Source of the DNA: Desulfobulbaceae bacterium
GTDB taxonomy: Bacteria > Desulfobacterota > Desulfobulbia > Desulfobulbales > SURF-16
NCBI GenBank assembly: GCA_020444175.1
Contig: JAHLLM010000020.1
Span: 26,517-90,516, forward strand
Direction of reading: 5' to 3'
Length of the DNA stretch: 64,000 nucleotides
A program made the translations under genes and the position numbers. Below the pieces are notes generated by a model, which saw nothing but the letters and a program-made list of their open reading frames with translations, was not told the DNA's origin and did not search any database. Positions 33,642 through 42,468 of the stretch are shown piece after piece (position 1 is the first letter of the stretch; each line of letters opens with the position of its first letter).

Positions 33642-34077
33642 GATAAATCTCCTGTTTTGGTTAAACTTCCATCCCGTTTTCCCAACCCGTATGGGCACCA
33701 GAGGGGTTTTTCAGGGATGTGTTTTGGGATACCCGTAAAAAAGGGTCTTTTTTATTGCTATCCGTTTCCTCGAAACCAAGTCTTTTACCATCCAATACTT
33801 TTTTTTGCAAGACGAATAGCTGAATGAATGGATAAAAAACTTGACACTGAAAGGAAAAATAAGCAGAGTAATTCCCCTTTATAGACTTCCTGTTGCATGA
33901 TGAATGTCGAACAGGTCATATTGCATATCGACGTGATGTCTTTTAATCGATTAATTTACTACTGCCCGTCCATAAATGGCCCTTTTACCCTATTTGTGGA
34001 CAGACACGAACTACCAATTCATAATTGGACATTTCCTGTTCAACATTCGATATAAATTAAGTGGTGCACCGGTCATT
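33642..34077. other. Divergent intergenic region between rpsB and the heptosyltransferase gene
   Basis: No gene supported. A short dyad CCAATT-CAT-AATTGG lies at 34013-34027 before the heptosyltransferase start. On the minus strand TTGCAA followed after 17 bp by TAAAAG is a weak candidate for the rpsB promoter. An upstream extension of the heptosyltransferase frame to 33976 exists but looks noncoding. Confidence 0.4.
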
Positions 34078-35112
34078 ATGAAAAAATCGTTAAGGGAGTT
34101 CCAGCCCCGAAAAATACTTGTCCGTTCGACAAACTGGATCGGCGATGCCATCATGACAACTCCGGCTGTCAGAACCATAAGAGAGAATTTCCCCACTGCG
34201 GAAATAACGCTTCTCGCCCAGCCCTGGGTGGCTGATGTCTTTGCTGCCGGCCCCCACGTTGATAAAATCATTCATTATCACAAGAAAACAAATCATAAGG
34301 GCATATCAGGTATGCTGCGCTTAAGCCGTGATTTGCGTAAAGAACATTTTGACATGGCAATTTTGCTGCAGAATGCCTTTGAGGCGGCCCTTATTGCAAA
34401 AATGGCCGGTATTCCCGTGCGGGCCGGCTATAAACGCGATGGGCGTTCTCTGCTTCTCACCCATGGGGTGAAAATACGGGATGAGATTCGCAAAAAACAT
34501 CAGGTCTACTATTATCAGGCCTTGATGCGGGACCTTGGCCTTACCCCTGGAGCGGATGAGCTTTTCCTGCAACTGTCCGATGAAGATATGGCTTTTGCCC
34601 GGAAATTGAAACACGATTTGACCCCGGGGCCAGTACTTGGGATAAATCCCGGAGCGGCATTCGGACCCGCCAAATGCTGGCCTTCCGAAAGATATGGAGA
34701 GCTGGCAGCCCTTCTTCATAAAGAAAAAGGTGTTCAGGCACTGGTCTTCGGCACTGCGGCAGATCAGCAAACCATTGAGACAATAACAGGTTCCGGGCCG
34801 GATTTTATTCATGGTCTGGCCGGCAAAACAACCCTTGCCCAGGCCATGGCTCTCATCTCTGTCTGTGATGCCTTTGTAACAAACGATTCCGGACTCATGC
34901 ATGTCGGTGCTGCCACCAAAACACCCATGGTGGCCATTTTCGGTTCCACTGATGCCGTGGCAACCGGGCCGTTTTCAGAGCAGGCCATGGTTTTGGAGAA
35001 AGACCTTGAGTGTCGGCCCTGTCTGAAAAAAGAATGTCCCAGAGGCTTTGAATGTATGCTGCATATTTCCGTTGAAGAAGTTGCAGAAGAAGTACGGAAG
35101 ATATTGGATTAA
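34078..35112 (+). CDS. waaF: ADP-heptose:LPS heptosyltransferase II
   Basis: A 344-residue GT9-family glycosyltransferase adding the second heptose to the LPS inner core. Seen: ILVRSTNWIGDAIMTTPAVR (N-terminal acceptor domain, with the Asp of IGDAI), NPGAAFGPAKCWPSERYGEL (ADP-heptose-binding domain), and TNDSGLMHVGAATKTPMVAI, then FGSTDAVATGP. The C-terminal CRPCLKKECPRGFECML is typical of WaaF proteins in this lineage. ATG 34078 is preferred over the upstream extension because it places the first strand correctly. gmhB follows after 20 bp, linking precursor supply and transfer. Confidence 0.92.
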   Translation: MKKSLREFQPRKILVRSTNWIGDAIMTTPAVRTIRENFPTAEITLLAQPWVADVFAAGPHVDKIIHYHKKTNHKGISGMLRLSRDLRKEHFDMAILLQNAFEAALIAKMAGIPVRAGYKRDGRSLLLTHGVKIRDEIRKKHQVYYYQALMRDLGLTPGADELFLQLSDEDMAFARKLKHDLTPGPVLGINPGAAFGPAKCWPSERYGELAALLHKEKGVQALVFGTAADQQTIETITGSGPDFIHGLAGKTTLAQAMALISVCDAFVTNDSGLMHVGAATKTPMVAIFGSTDAVATGPFSEQAMVLEKDLECRPCLKKECPRGFECMLHISVEEVAEEVRKILD

Positions 35113-35132
35113 AAAGTGTAAGGGTAATTATT

Positions 35133-35711
35133 ATGAAACCGGCAGTATTTCTGGATAGAGACGGCACTGTCAATGAGCAGATGGGCTACATCAATCATAT
35201 TGATCGCTTTATTCTGTTGCCCGGAGTGGCAGCGGCCATTAAAAAACTAAACGACCGGGAAATCCCTGTTGTGGTTGTTACCAATCAATCGGGTCTGGCC
35301 CGTGGATATTTCCCCGAATCCCTGCTTGGTGAGGTTCATCAGAAGATGGAGCAGCAGCTGGCTGAGGGAGGCGCCCATGTGGACGGCATTTATATATGCC
35401 CCCACCATCCTGAAGCAAAGGAAGAAAAATTTCGTTTGAACTGCAATTGCCGGAAACCGAAAAACGGGCTTTTTGTTGATGCCGCAAAGGATCTGGGCAT
35501 TGATTTGACTCGCTCCTATGTTGTCGGAGACCGTTGGTCAGACCTCAAAGCCGCCAATCAGTGCAGGGCCAAAGGAATACTTGTGCTCACAGGCTATGGC
35601 CGGGGGGATTATCTCTATATTGGGCCAGAGCAACAGGTTCAACCCCATTTCGTTGCCGAAGATCTCGTTGAGGCCGTTGACTGGATACTGGCTGATTTAA
35701 ACAACCGTTAA
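35133..35711 (+). CDS. gmhB: D-glycero-beta-D-manno-heptose-1,7-bisphosphate 7-phosphatase
   Basis: A 192-residue HAD-family phosphatase in ADP-heptose synthesis. The nucleophile motif FLDRDGTVNE (residues 6-15), motif II VTNQSGLARGYF, and motif IV-like VVGDRWSDLKAA are all present. The zinc-binding loop is seen as CPHHPEAKEEKFRLNCNCRK (Cys-x-His and Cys-x-Cys), characteristic of GmhB and the related histidinol phosphatase. Length matches. It follows waaF, and histidine-biosynthesis genes are absent, which favours the heptose role. Confidence 0.92.
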   Translation: MKPAVFLDRDGTVNEQMGYINHIDRFILLPGVAAAIKKLNDREIPVVVVTNQSGLARGYFPESLLGEVHQKMEQQLAEGGAHVDGIYICPHHPEAKEEKFRLNCNCRKPKNGLFVDAAKDLGIDLTRSYVVGDRWSDLKAANQCRAKGILVLTGYGRGDYLYIGPEQQVQPHFVAEDLVEAVDWILADLNNR

Positions 35712-35760
35712 TTTTGTGTATCTATTCAGCGAGGGCTCGAAATGGGCCTCAACTCCAGGC

Positions 35761-35893
35761 GTAACTATTCAGATGTGCCTTAGATTTGGACAAGCAGGCC
35801 TGCGAGGCAGGTAAGCGAGCTTGCGAGACTCCGATAGCCCGTCTATGTGAGCAGGCCTGATCGTTCGAAGATGAGGTGCAGCTGAATAGTTAC
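35761..35893. mobile_element. 133-bp MITE-like repeat with terminal inverted repeats
   Basis: Bounded by perfect 12-bp inverted ends GTAACTATTCAG (35761-35772) and CTGAATAGTTAC (35882-35893). The interior carries the palindrome GCAGGCCTGC and other short hairpins and has no gene. The right 52 bp recur inverted at 63949-64000 with one mismatch. A further TCTATTCAG just upstream (35721-35729) may be a relic of another end. It lies 57 bp before the start of the next gene and so may supply its upstream region. Confidence 0.8.
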
Positions 35894-35950
35894 AATTTTG
35901 TTAAATTGGCTGATTGGTTATATGGTTATACATTAACGGGGGGAGAAGAC

Positions 35951-36706
35951 ATGCAGAAAACGGTTTTTATCACCGGTGCTACTTCAGGGTTTGGTTTGGC
36001 TTGCGCCAGACGTTTTGCAGCAGAAGGGCAGCGTATAATTATTTGCGGTCGCCGTTCAGAGAGACTCGCTGCCCTTGAAGAGGAGTTGAAAGCTCTGGTG
36101 CCTGTTCTCAGCCTGATTCTGGATGTTCGTGACCGTCAGTCTGTGGCAGCGACCATTGCCGATCTTCCAACTGACTTTAATGAGGTGGATGTCCTGGTGA
36201 ATAACGCAGGACTCGCCCTTGGACTGGAGCCGGCCCATCAGGCGAATCTGGATGACTGGGAAAACATGGTCGATACCAATATCAAGGGCCTGCTTTACTG
36301 TACCAGGCTTCTGCTGCCGGGTATGGTTGAGCGGGAAAAGGGGCATATCATCAATATTGGATCAGTCGCCGGCAACTGGCCCTATCCCGGGGGGAATACA
36401 TATGGCGCCACAAAGGCTTTTGTTCGCCAGTTTTCACTCAACCTGCGAGCGGATCTTATTGGTACTCCGATTCGGGTCACAAATATTGAACCCGGTATAG
36501 CGGATACGGAATTTTCAGTTGTTCGTTTTAAGGGAGATGAAGCAAAGGCCGCAAAAGTCTATGAGGGGACAAAAGCGCTGACAGCGGATGATATTGCCGA
36601 TATTGTCGTGTGGGTGAATTCGGTTCCTGACCATGTCAATATCAATACCCTGGAAGTCATGCCGACCCTGCAGAGCTGGGGACCTTTCGCCATCCATCGG
36701 GAATAG
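35951..36706 (+). CDS. Short-chain dehydrogenase/reductase (YdfG-like)
   Basis: A 251-residue classical SDR. The Rossmann loop TGATSGFGLACARRF (residues 8-22) binds the dinucleotide; CGRRSERL after beta2 favours NADP. NNAGLALG near 85-92 and the catalytic Ser-Tyr-Lys (GSVAG, then YGATKAF, about 138-158) are intact. The C-terminal region (NIEPGIADTEFSVVRFKGDE) resembles YdfG, which oxidises L-allo-threonine, serine or 3-hydroxy acids. The frame extends upstream into the repeat, but ATG 35951 follows GGGGGGAGAAG. The stop abuts the convergent ftsB stop. Confidence 0.88.
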   Translation: MQKTVFITGATSGFGLACARRFAAEGQRIIICGRRSERLAALEEELKALVPVLSLILDVRDRQSVAATIADLPTDFNEVDVLVNNAGLALGLEPAHQANLDDWENMVDTNIKGLLYCTRLLLPGMVEREKGHIINIGSVAGNWPYPGGNTYGATKAFVRQFSLNLRADLIGTPIRVTNIEPGIADTEFSVVRFKGDEAKAAKVYEGTKALTADDIADIVVWVNSVPDHVNINTLEVMPTLQSWGPFAIHRE

Positions 36707-37015
36707 CTATTTGAACTCAAAGACAACTTCGTTCTTTTTCTGCAGCTTGTATTGGCCGCGAGCCACCTCTTCAAGGTATGCCGGGTCATTCTGGATTCTG
36801 TCTATTTTTGTTCTGAGGAGCTGGTTTTCTTCCTGAAGGCGCTGATTCTCCGCTTTAACGAGATCGACCTGTTTTTTCAGCTCACGGTATTTGAGTATTC
36901 CACTGGCTGAAAAAAGAAGCCAGCCCGTGAGAATACAGGTCGAAATAAGGCTTATGAAAAAAAATAACCTCTTTTCTCTCTGGTTTAATTTCCTGAATAT
37001 TTTTAAAAGCCCCAT
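36707..37015 (-). CDS. ftsB: FtsB/DivIC-family septum formation initiator
   Basis: A 102-residue bitopic membrane protein of the divisome. Short basic N-terminus (LLKIFRKLNQREKR), one transmembrane helix (about 19-39), then a coiled coil with heptads (RELKKQVDLVKAENQRLQEE, then NQLLRTKIDRIQ), and the FtsB-type end NDPAYLEEVARGQYKLQKKN, then EVVF. FtsB-FtsL-FtsQ complexes relay activation to FtsWI. ATG 37015 follows GGAG; an ATG six codons earlier is the alternative. Confidence 0.87.
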   Translation of the reverse strand: MGLLKIFRKLNQREKRLFFFISLISTCILTGWLLFSASGILKYRELKKQVDLVKAENQRLQEENQLLRTKIDRIQNDPAYLEEVARGQYKLQKKNEVVFEFK

Positions 37016-37037
37016 ACCACTCCAACGTCTCACTTCG

Positions 37038-37170
37038 TATTTGACGGTTTCGCATTGATGCCCTTCAGGGTAAAAAAAACGCTCTATTGCCGCCGTAACG
37101 TGTGCACCTTGTTGATATTACGTTAGCGGAAGGTCAGTTTTAGGACTTTTTGCGAGATTGTCGATATTTC
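37038..37170 (-). repeat. Intergenic repeat family R131, copy C (inverted)
   Basis: Read on the minus strand it reproduces copy B: CTGACC, CGTAATATCAACAAG, ACGGCGGC, TTTTTTTTACCCTGAAGGGC, GAAACCGTCAAATAC. The ends are slightly decayed. It lies directly upstream of the DUF523 gene (ATG 37184) and, with copy D, brackets that gene in inverted orientation. Confidence 0.78.
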
Positions 37171-37183
37171 AAAGGAAAAAGAA

Positions 37184-37636
37184 ATGGTAATCCATAGCCG
37201 GCAAAAGGAAAAGACAAATTTCAGCAGGGAGCCAGGGCTTTATCTGGTAAGCACCTGCCTGCTTGGTTTAAGGACCAGATATGACGGAAAGATAAAACCC
37301 TGTGCTTCCTGCCGGGAATTTCTGCGGGACAGGATATGGATTCCTTTTTGTCCGGAGCAGCTCGGGGGACTCCCGACCCCCCGTGCGGCAGCAGATATTA
37401 ATGACGGAGACGGCTTTGATGTTCTTAACGGAAAAGCAAGGGTGATGACAAAGTCGGGACTTGATGTAACCGCCAATTTTATTGCCGGGGCATATCAGAT
37501 TCTTGAAATTGCAGAGTCCCAGCCAATTCAGGCAATTCTTTTGAAGGCAAAGAGTCCTTCCTGCGGTATGACACCTCGTTTTGGCGTCACTGCCGCCTTA
37601 CTCCATCAGCATGGTTTTCAATTAAAGGAATTTTGA
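37184..37636 (+). CDS. DUF523 family protein
   Basis: A 150-residue cytoplasmic protein of unknown function. DUF523 features: LVSTCLLGLRTRYDG (about 21-35), PFCPEQLGGLPTPRAAADI (about 54-72), and the KSPSCGMTPRFGVTAALL segment near the end. The conserved cysteines (TCLLG, CASCREF, FCPEQ, SPSCG) suggest metal or iron-sulfur binding. The gene is flanked by two oppositely oriented copies of the 131-bp repeat; copy D begins within its last codons and supplies the stop codon. Nothing nearby suggests a pathway. Confidence 0.85.
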   Translation: MVIHSRQKEKTNFSREPGLYLVSTCLLGLRTRYDGKIKPCASCREFLRDRIWIPFCPEQLGGLPTPRAAADINDGDGFDVLNGKARVMTKSGLDVTANFIAGAYQILEIAESQPIQAILLKAKSPSCGMTPRFGVTAALLHQHGFQLKEF

Positions 37637-37737
37637 TGGTCTCGCAAAAAGCTCTGAAGCTGACCTGCCGCCAACGCAATATCAACAAGTTGCAAACGTG
37701 TCGGCGGCGGTTGAGGGGGGACGAAACCGTCAATTTT
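37628..37737 (+). repeat. Intergenic repeat family R131, copy D
   Basis: Starts GAATTTTGATGGTCTCGCAA, continues through CTGACCTGCCGCCAACGCAA, ATATCAACAAGTTGC, TCGGCGGCGGTTGAG and ends GAAACCGTCAATTTT. About 20 bp around the TTTTTTACCCTGAAGG segment of copy B are missing. It overlaps the DUF523 stop codon. The remaining 37738-37938 holds nothing recognisable. Confidence 0.78.
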
Positions 37738-37938
37738 AAGTCGCTTGCTTCTTTCTTTTTATGCCGCCAAATGCTGCTCCGATTTTGCGGTGGAGATGGG
37801 TTGGAAATTCGTCGTTCCCACCTTCTCAGGGAAATCCCGTCTTGACATTACAACCTTTTTTCTTTCATCATAAAAGCTAAACTCGTAAAGATGACTATTT
37901 TTAATCCCTCCTTTGAAATGAGTGAAAAGGCTTGACCT

Positions 37939-38934
37939 GTGAGATACGTATGCACTTTTTTTAAATTAAAGGAAGTCTCCTTTCTGGCCGCAGTCTTCTT
38001 TTTCTTTTCCCTGCTCACGGCATGCGGCACAGGTTCCGAAAAAAAAGAGCATTACGTTTTAGGCTTTGTTAACCTCAACCACAAACTTGATCCGATTATC
38101 AGCAGTTTAAAGGAAAATCTCGAGAAATGGGGTTATGTTGAAGGTCAGAATGTAACGTATCTCTACAAAGGTTCCTTGAAAAGTCCTGAGGAAATCGAGC
38201 CCGAACTGCAACGTATCATAACAAACGGCGTCGATCTTTTAGTGGCTTTAACAACGCCTGTTGCGCTTAAGGCAAAGGAAGTGACCGCAGGAACAGATAT
38301 TCCGGTTTTATTTATTCCCGTATTTTCTCCTGTTGAGTCAGGAATTGTCCAATCTCTTGCCAGCCCTGAAGGGAACCTGACAGGTATTAAAGTGCGGGGC
38401 AGCACCCCCAAGGCTTTGGAGTGGTTCCAGGCAGCGCTTCCCAATCTAAAGACAATCTATGTACCCTTTCATCATACCTCCATGACCGCTATACAGACCA
38501 TGGCGGATTTGCAGGATGCTGCCCGAAAACTGCATTTACAGCTCATCGTCAAGAATATAAACAATGAAGCTGAACTGTCTGCAGCACTTTCAGCAATACC
38601 GGACAGTGCTGATGCCATATGGATGACCCATTCGCAGCTTATTGTCTCAAATATCGAAAAATTCGGTAAAGCCTCACTTGGCCGAGAACTGCCGGTCGGC
38701 TCTTCAGTGGGCACTCGAAATCCCGGCGTCCTGCTGAGCTACTCCCCTGAGCATCAAACCCTAGGTGAACAGGCAAGTCGCCTTGCCGATAAACTGCTGA
38801 AAAAAGTTCCTGTCGCCAATATCCCGGTTGAAACCGCCAATTTTTTTCTCTACCTGAACCTGAAAAGTGCCAAAAAACTCGGCATCACTATTCCTGACAG
38901 CATTATCAGCCAGGCAGACATAGTTGTGAGATAA
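37939..38934 (+). CDS. ABC-type solute-binding lipoprotein (ABC_sub_bind family)
   Basis: 331 residues, GTG start. A signal with lipobox (LLTACG, Cys near residue 31) predicts lipid anchoring. The mature part has the periplasmic-binding fold of the PF04392 family: YVLGFVNLNHKLDPIISSLK, VDLLVALTTPVALKAKEVTA, IPVLFIPVFSPVESGIVQSL, NLTGIKVRGS. No ABC permease or ATPase is nearby. Instead a membrane hybrid kinase with a periplasmic sensor starts 16 bp after the stop, so the protein probably presents a ligand to the kinase and not to a transporter (inference). Confidence 0.83.
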   Translation: MRYVCTFFKLKEVSFLAAVFFFFSLLTACGTGSEKKEHYVLGFVNLNHKLDPIISSLKENLEKWGYVEGQNVTYLYKGSLKSPEEIEPELQRIITNGVDLLVALTTPVALKAKEVTAGTDIPVLFIPVFSPVESGIVQSLASPEGNLTGIKVRGSTPKALEWFQAALPNLKTIYVPFHHTSMTAIQTMADLQDAARKLHLQLIVKNINNEAELSAALSAIPDSADAIWMTHSQLIVSNIEKFGKASLGRELPVGSSVGTRNPGVLLSYSPEHQTLGEQASRLADKLLKKVPVANIPVETANFFLYLNLKSAKKLGITIPDSIISQADIVVR

Positions 38935-38950
38935 AAATATACACTTTCTC

Positions 38951-41900
38951 ATGCAAACAAGTATACGCCAACAGATAAAAGTTTCTCTCTTCCTGCTGTC
39001 TCTGGTTCCGTTGCTTGTTTTCGGATTGTTTGCCACCTGGCGTGTCTACCTCGATCAATACCAGCAGGCTCTCGATCTTCAGAAAGAAGTAACAAAGCGC
39101 GTGACAAATGAAATTTTCATCCTTCTCCACGAGCATGAAAACAAATTTATCCTGCTCACCAAACTGTATAATCTGCTCGATCTCTCCCGTCCGCAACAAT
39201 ATGATCTGCTTTCAAGAACCCGTTCTTTTAAGGATAAAATCCACCATGACATCATTGATGATATTTTTCTGGTGGATAATAGCGGCCAACTTCTTGCCTC
39301 GGCTTCTCGCATTCACCTGAAGAGTGAACCGGATATGTCAGGCATCGGGGAGCTTTCAGACTTAGTGAGCAGAGCCCGCTCTCAACGAATTTTCTACAGT
39401 TCCGTGCAAACGAGAAAAGAGACAGGGGAACCCATTATTTTCCTGACTGTACCCATAAAGGATCTGCAAACCGGTATGACCAGGGGGGCGCTTATTGCCA
39501 GGCTTCGCTTGTCACTGGTGTGGGATCAGATTGTCCATCTGCATTTTGGCAGGAAAGGAGTGATTTTTATCACGGACTGTAACGGAAAAATTGTTGCCCA
39601 TCCGAATCCTTCAATCGTCTTGAGCGGCAGGAGCATTGATATTCCGGAACAGGGGAAAAATGAAATCACTGTTAACGGAGAAAAGGTACTCAGGGTTTAT
39701 GAACAAATAGAGCTTTCGAATCAGTCATTTTATATCGTCACGGACAGGCTTGCCCGTGAGGCACTTTCCCTTGCCAGGTCAACTTTCATTGCAGCCGTTG
39801 TTTTTCTTTTTATGACGCTTTTGGGCGTTGTGTTGTTCAGTGTCGCAGCTGCACGAAAAATTATTCATCCCTTGGAATCCCTGACTCAAACCGCCCAGAA
39901 AATATGTGACGGCAAAATTGGAGCCCAAGCGGAAATTCCGAAAGAGAAAGAACCTGCTCTCCTGGCCAATGCCTTTAATAAAATGACCTCTCAGCTTTTA
40001 GAGGACATTGAAAAAAGAAAAGAGGCGGAAGAGGATTTAAAAGAATATCAGTCAACCCTTGAGGATGCCATTAATGAGCGCACGAATAAGCTGACGGAAG
40101 CAAATAAAAATCTCCATATGCAGATCATGGAGCGCAGCAAGGCTGAAAATGCTTTAAAGGAGTTGCTCGCTTTTTCCAGAAACCTTACCAGTACTACTGA
40201 CCTCAGGTCGCTGTACAGGAAGTGTACGGAACTTTCTAAGGAGCTTCTGAGACTAGAATTTTCAACGCTTATGGTCCTGTCCGATGACAGGCGGCATCTT
40301 GTTCTGGAGGATACCATAGGCCTGCCTGAATCGACTATCGGTACCTTGTCTCTTGTGCAGGGGCAGGGGTTGTCAACCTATGTTGTGCAGGAAAAAAAGG
40401 CGGCTTCCGTCAGTGATTTTGCCACTGAGAAAAGATTTGAAATTCCGCCAATCGTTTTTGAATATAATATCACTTCGGCAATCTGTGTCCCGATGATGAT
40501 CAGTGATGAAGTTACCGGAGTTCTCATTGGGCACACCCGTGAAAAACGGCAATTTAGCGATGACGATTTTTTGCTCTACCAGAGTTTTGCCAACCAGGCG
40601 GCTGTGGCCATTAACAATTCTCTTCATCTGAACAGACTTGAGGAATCTGAAAAGAAATTCAGGACATTTTTTGATAATGCAAGTGATGCCATCATCATCT
40701 ACGACCTTGACGGAAAACTGATTGAGGTCAACAAGGTAACCTGTGACAAACTTGGTTATTCCCGCGATGAGCTTCTGGCCATGAATCCGGGAGAGATTGT
40801 TGCAGAGCGCTTTGCCCCTCTGATCGGCAACAGGATACGATCTATTGTGCACAGTCATGAAAAGTTTTTTGAGACAGCCCATGTGTCCCGGGACGGCAAG
40901 GAGATCCCCATTGAACTGAGCTGTAAACTCATTCATCATAATTCCCAACCGGCAATTTTAGGCATTGCCCGGGATATCACGGAAAGAAAAAAGGTTGAAA
41001 AGGAACTTCTAAAGGTTCGAAAGCTTGAATCCGTTGGTATTCTTGCCGGCGGCATTGCCCATGATTTTAACAATATCCTCACTGCAATTATCGGTAACAT
41101 CAACCTCGCCACTTTTATGGTGGATCCAGAAGACGATGTTCATAAACTGCTTCAAGATGCTGAAAAAGCCTCAGTACGGGCAAAAGACCTTACCCGACAG
41201 CTCCTTACCTTTTCCAAGGGAGGAGAGCCGGTAAAAAAAATTGCCTCCATTGCGGAAATAATAAAAGAATCGGCAGATTTCATTTTACGCGGCAGTAATG
41301 TCAAATGTCGCTATCATATCCCGGACGATCTCTGGCCGGTTGAAATTGATACCGGACAGATGAGTCAGGTCATTCAGAACTTTATTTTAAATTCCAGTCA
41401 GGCCATGCCCCAGGGAGGGATAATTGACATTACCTGCAGGAATATGGCTGGAGATGCGACGCATCCCCTTCCTGTTTGTCGACAGGATACCATCCGGATT
41501 GAGATAAAGGATCAGGGTACTGGGATTCCTGAAAAAATTATTGAAAATATCTTTGACCCCTATTTTTCAACGAAACAGACCGGCAGCGGACTGGGGCTCG
41601 CTGTTACAAATTCAATTGTCAGCAAACATGGCGGCCATATTACAGTAAAATCGGAGCAGGACATCGGTACTACCTTTACGATTTTTCTGGTTGCGATGCC
41701 GCAAAAAAAACTTGAAAAGAAGGCGAATAAGCAGAAAGGTGATGCCCGTGCCCAGGGAAAAGTTCTTGTTATGGATGATGATCAGGCTGTTCGCGGTATT
41801 GTCCAGAGAATGCTGACCCGGCTTGGCTATGAGGTTGTCCTGGCCGAAGACGGGGAAAAAGCCATCAGGTTTTACAAGGAGCACCTGGAGTCGGATACCC

Positions 41901-42130
41901 CCTTTGACATCTCTATTTTTGATTTAACCATTCCGGGGGGCATGGGAGGTAAAGAGGCGATTGTCAAAATTCTCGATATGAATCCCCTGGCAAAGGTTAT
42001 TGTTGCAAGCGGCTACTCAAATGATCCGGTAATGGCCAATTATGAAAAATACGGTTTTGCCGGGGTGATCACGAAACCATTTCGTCTTGATGATATCATC
42101 CACATTCTGAAGACAACCCTTGAAAGCTGA
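38951..42130 (+). CDS. Hybrid sensor histidine kinase (dCache-HAMP-GAF-PAS-HisKA-HATPase-REC)
   Basis: 1059 residues. Transmembrane helix 1 (about 8-29), a periplasmic Cache-like sensor (about 35-275), transmembrane helix 2 (about 279-301), HAMP (302-355), a coiled coil, GAF (about 405-560) and PAS (about 565-685). The HisKA H-box is AGGIAHDFNNILTAIIGNI. The ATPase domain has N-box NFILNSSQAM and G-boxes DQGTGIPE and GSGLGLA. The C-terminal receiver carries VLVMDDDQA, phosphoacceptor Asp in IFDLTIPGG and Lys in ITKPF. Adjacent to the solute-binding lipoprotein with a 16-bp gap, it probably senses that protein's ligand. No output regulator is encoded next to it. Confidence 0.9.
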   Translation: MQTSIRQQIKVSLFLLSLVPLLVFGLFATWRVYLDQYQQALDLQKEVTKRVTNEIFILLHEHENKFILLTKLYNLLDLSRPQQYDLLSRTRSFKDKIHHDIIDDIFLVDNSGQLLASASRIHLKSEPDMSGIGELSDLVSRARSQRIFYSSVQTRKETGEPIIFLTVPIKDLQTGMTRGALIARLRLSLVWDQIVHLHFGRKGVIFITDCNGKIVAHPNPSIVLSGRSIDIPEQGKNEITVNGEKVLRVYEQIELSNQSFYIVTDRLAREALSLARSTFIAAVVFLFMTLLGVVLFSVAAARKIIHPLESLTQTAQKICDGKIGAQAEIPKEKEPALLANAFNKMTSQLLEDIEKRKEAEEDLKEYQSTLEDAINERTNKLTEANKNLHMQIMERSKAENALKELLAFSRNLTSTTDLRSLYRKCTELSKELLRLEFSTLMVLSDDRRHLVLEDTIGLPESTIGTLSLVQGQGLSTYVVQEKKAASVSDFATEKRFEIPPIVFEYNITSAICVPMMISDEVTGVLIGHTREKRQFSDDDFLLYQSFANQAAVAINNSLHLNRLEESEKKFRTFFDNASDAIIIYDLDGKLIEVNKVTCDKLGYSRDELLAMNPGEIVAERFAPLIGNRIRSIVHSHEKFFETAHVSRDGKEIPIELSCKLIHHNSQPAILGIARDITERKKVEKELLKVRKLESVGILAGGIAHDFNNILTAIIGNINLATFMVDPEDDVHKLLQDAEKASVRAKDLTRQLLTFSKGGEPVKKIASIAEIIKESADFILRGSNVKCRYHIPDDLWPVEIDTGQMSQVIQNFILNSSQAMPQGGIIDITCRNMAGDATHPLPVCRQDTIRIEIKDQGTGIPEKIIENIFDPYFSTKQTGSGLGLAVTNSIVSKHGGHITVKSEQDIGTTFTIFLVAMPQKKLEKKANKQKGDARAQGKVLVMDDDQAVRGIVQRMLTRLGYEVVLAEDGEKAIRFYKEHLESDTPFDISIFDLTIPGGMGGKEAIVKILDMNPLAKVIVASGYSNDPVMANYEKYGFAGVITKPFRLDDIIHILKTTLES

Positions 42131-42311
42131 TAAAGAAAAATCTACTTTTCATCCTGTATCGCAAAATACCGCATCAAACCGCTGAGCTTCATTACCGAAT
42201 AATTGCCGGCTACAATGATTTTTTCGAAAGATATTTGTCTGTTGGGAAGCTGTTTCCTTTGCTTTTTGGGGTAGCAGGATCTTTATCAATAGCTGGCATG
42301 GGTAAAATTAC

Positions 42312-42342
42312 TTGACAAGTATGGCGAATTAAACCCTATACT
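42312..42342 (+). promoter_or_regulatory. Candidate promoter of the formate dehydrogenase operon
   Basis: TTGACA (42312-42317) and TATACT (42337-42342) are both strong hexamers but 19 bp apart; CCTATA at 17 bp is the alternative -10. It lies about 120 bp before the first gene. The rest of the 42131-42468 gap holds no gene. Confidence 0.45.
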
Positions 42343-42468
42343 GTTGATATAAAAGTATTATTTGTGTTTCGCCATAAGAGAGCCTTGTGCTGACTCTTTA
42401 CGAGGCCATTATTTTTGAAAAGAACATGGCGGCGATTTATATGTGAAAAGTAACTCCGGGAGCTTTCC

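Noticed and set aside
34013..34027. CCAATT-CAT-AATTGG dyad as an operator of waaF
   Set aside because: Short, AT-rich and likely by chance; it is not placed against a recognisable promoter.
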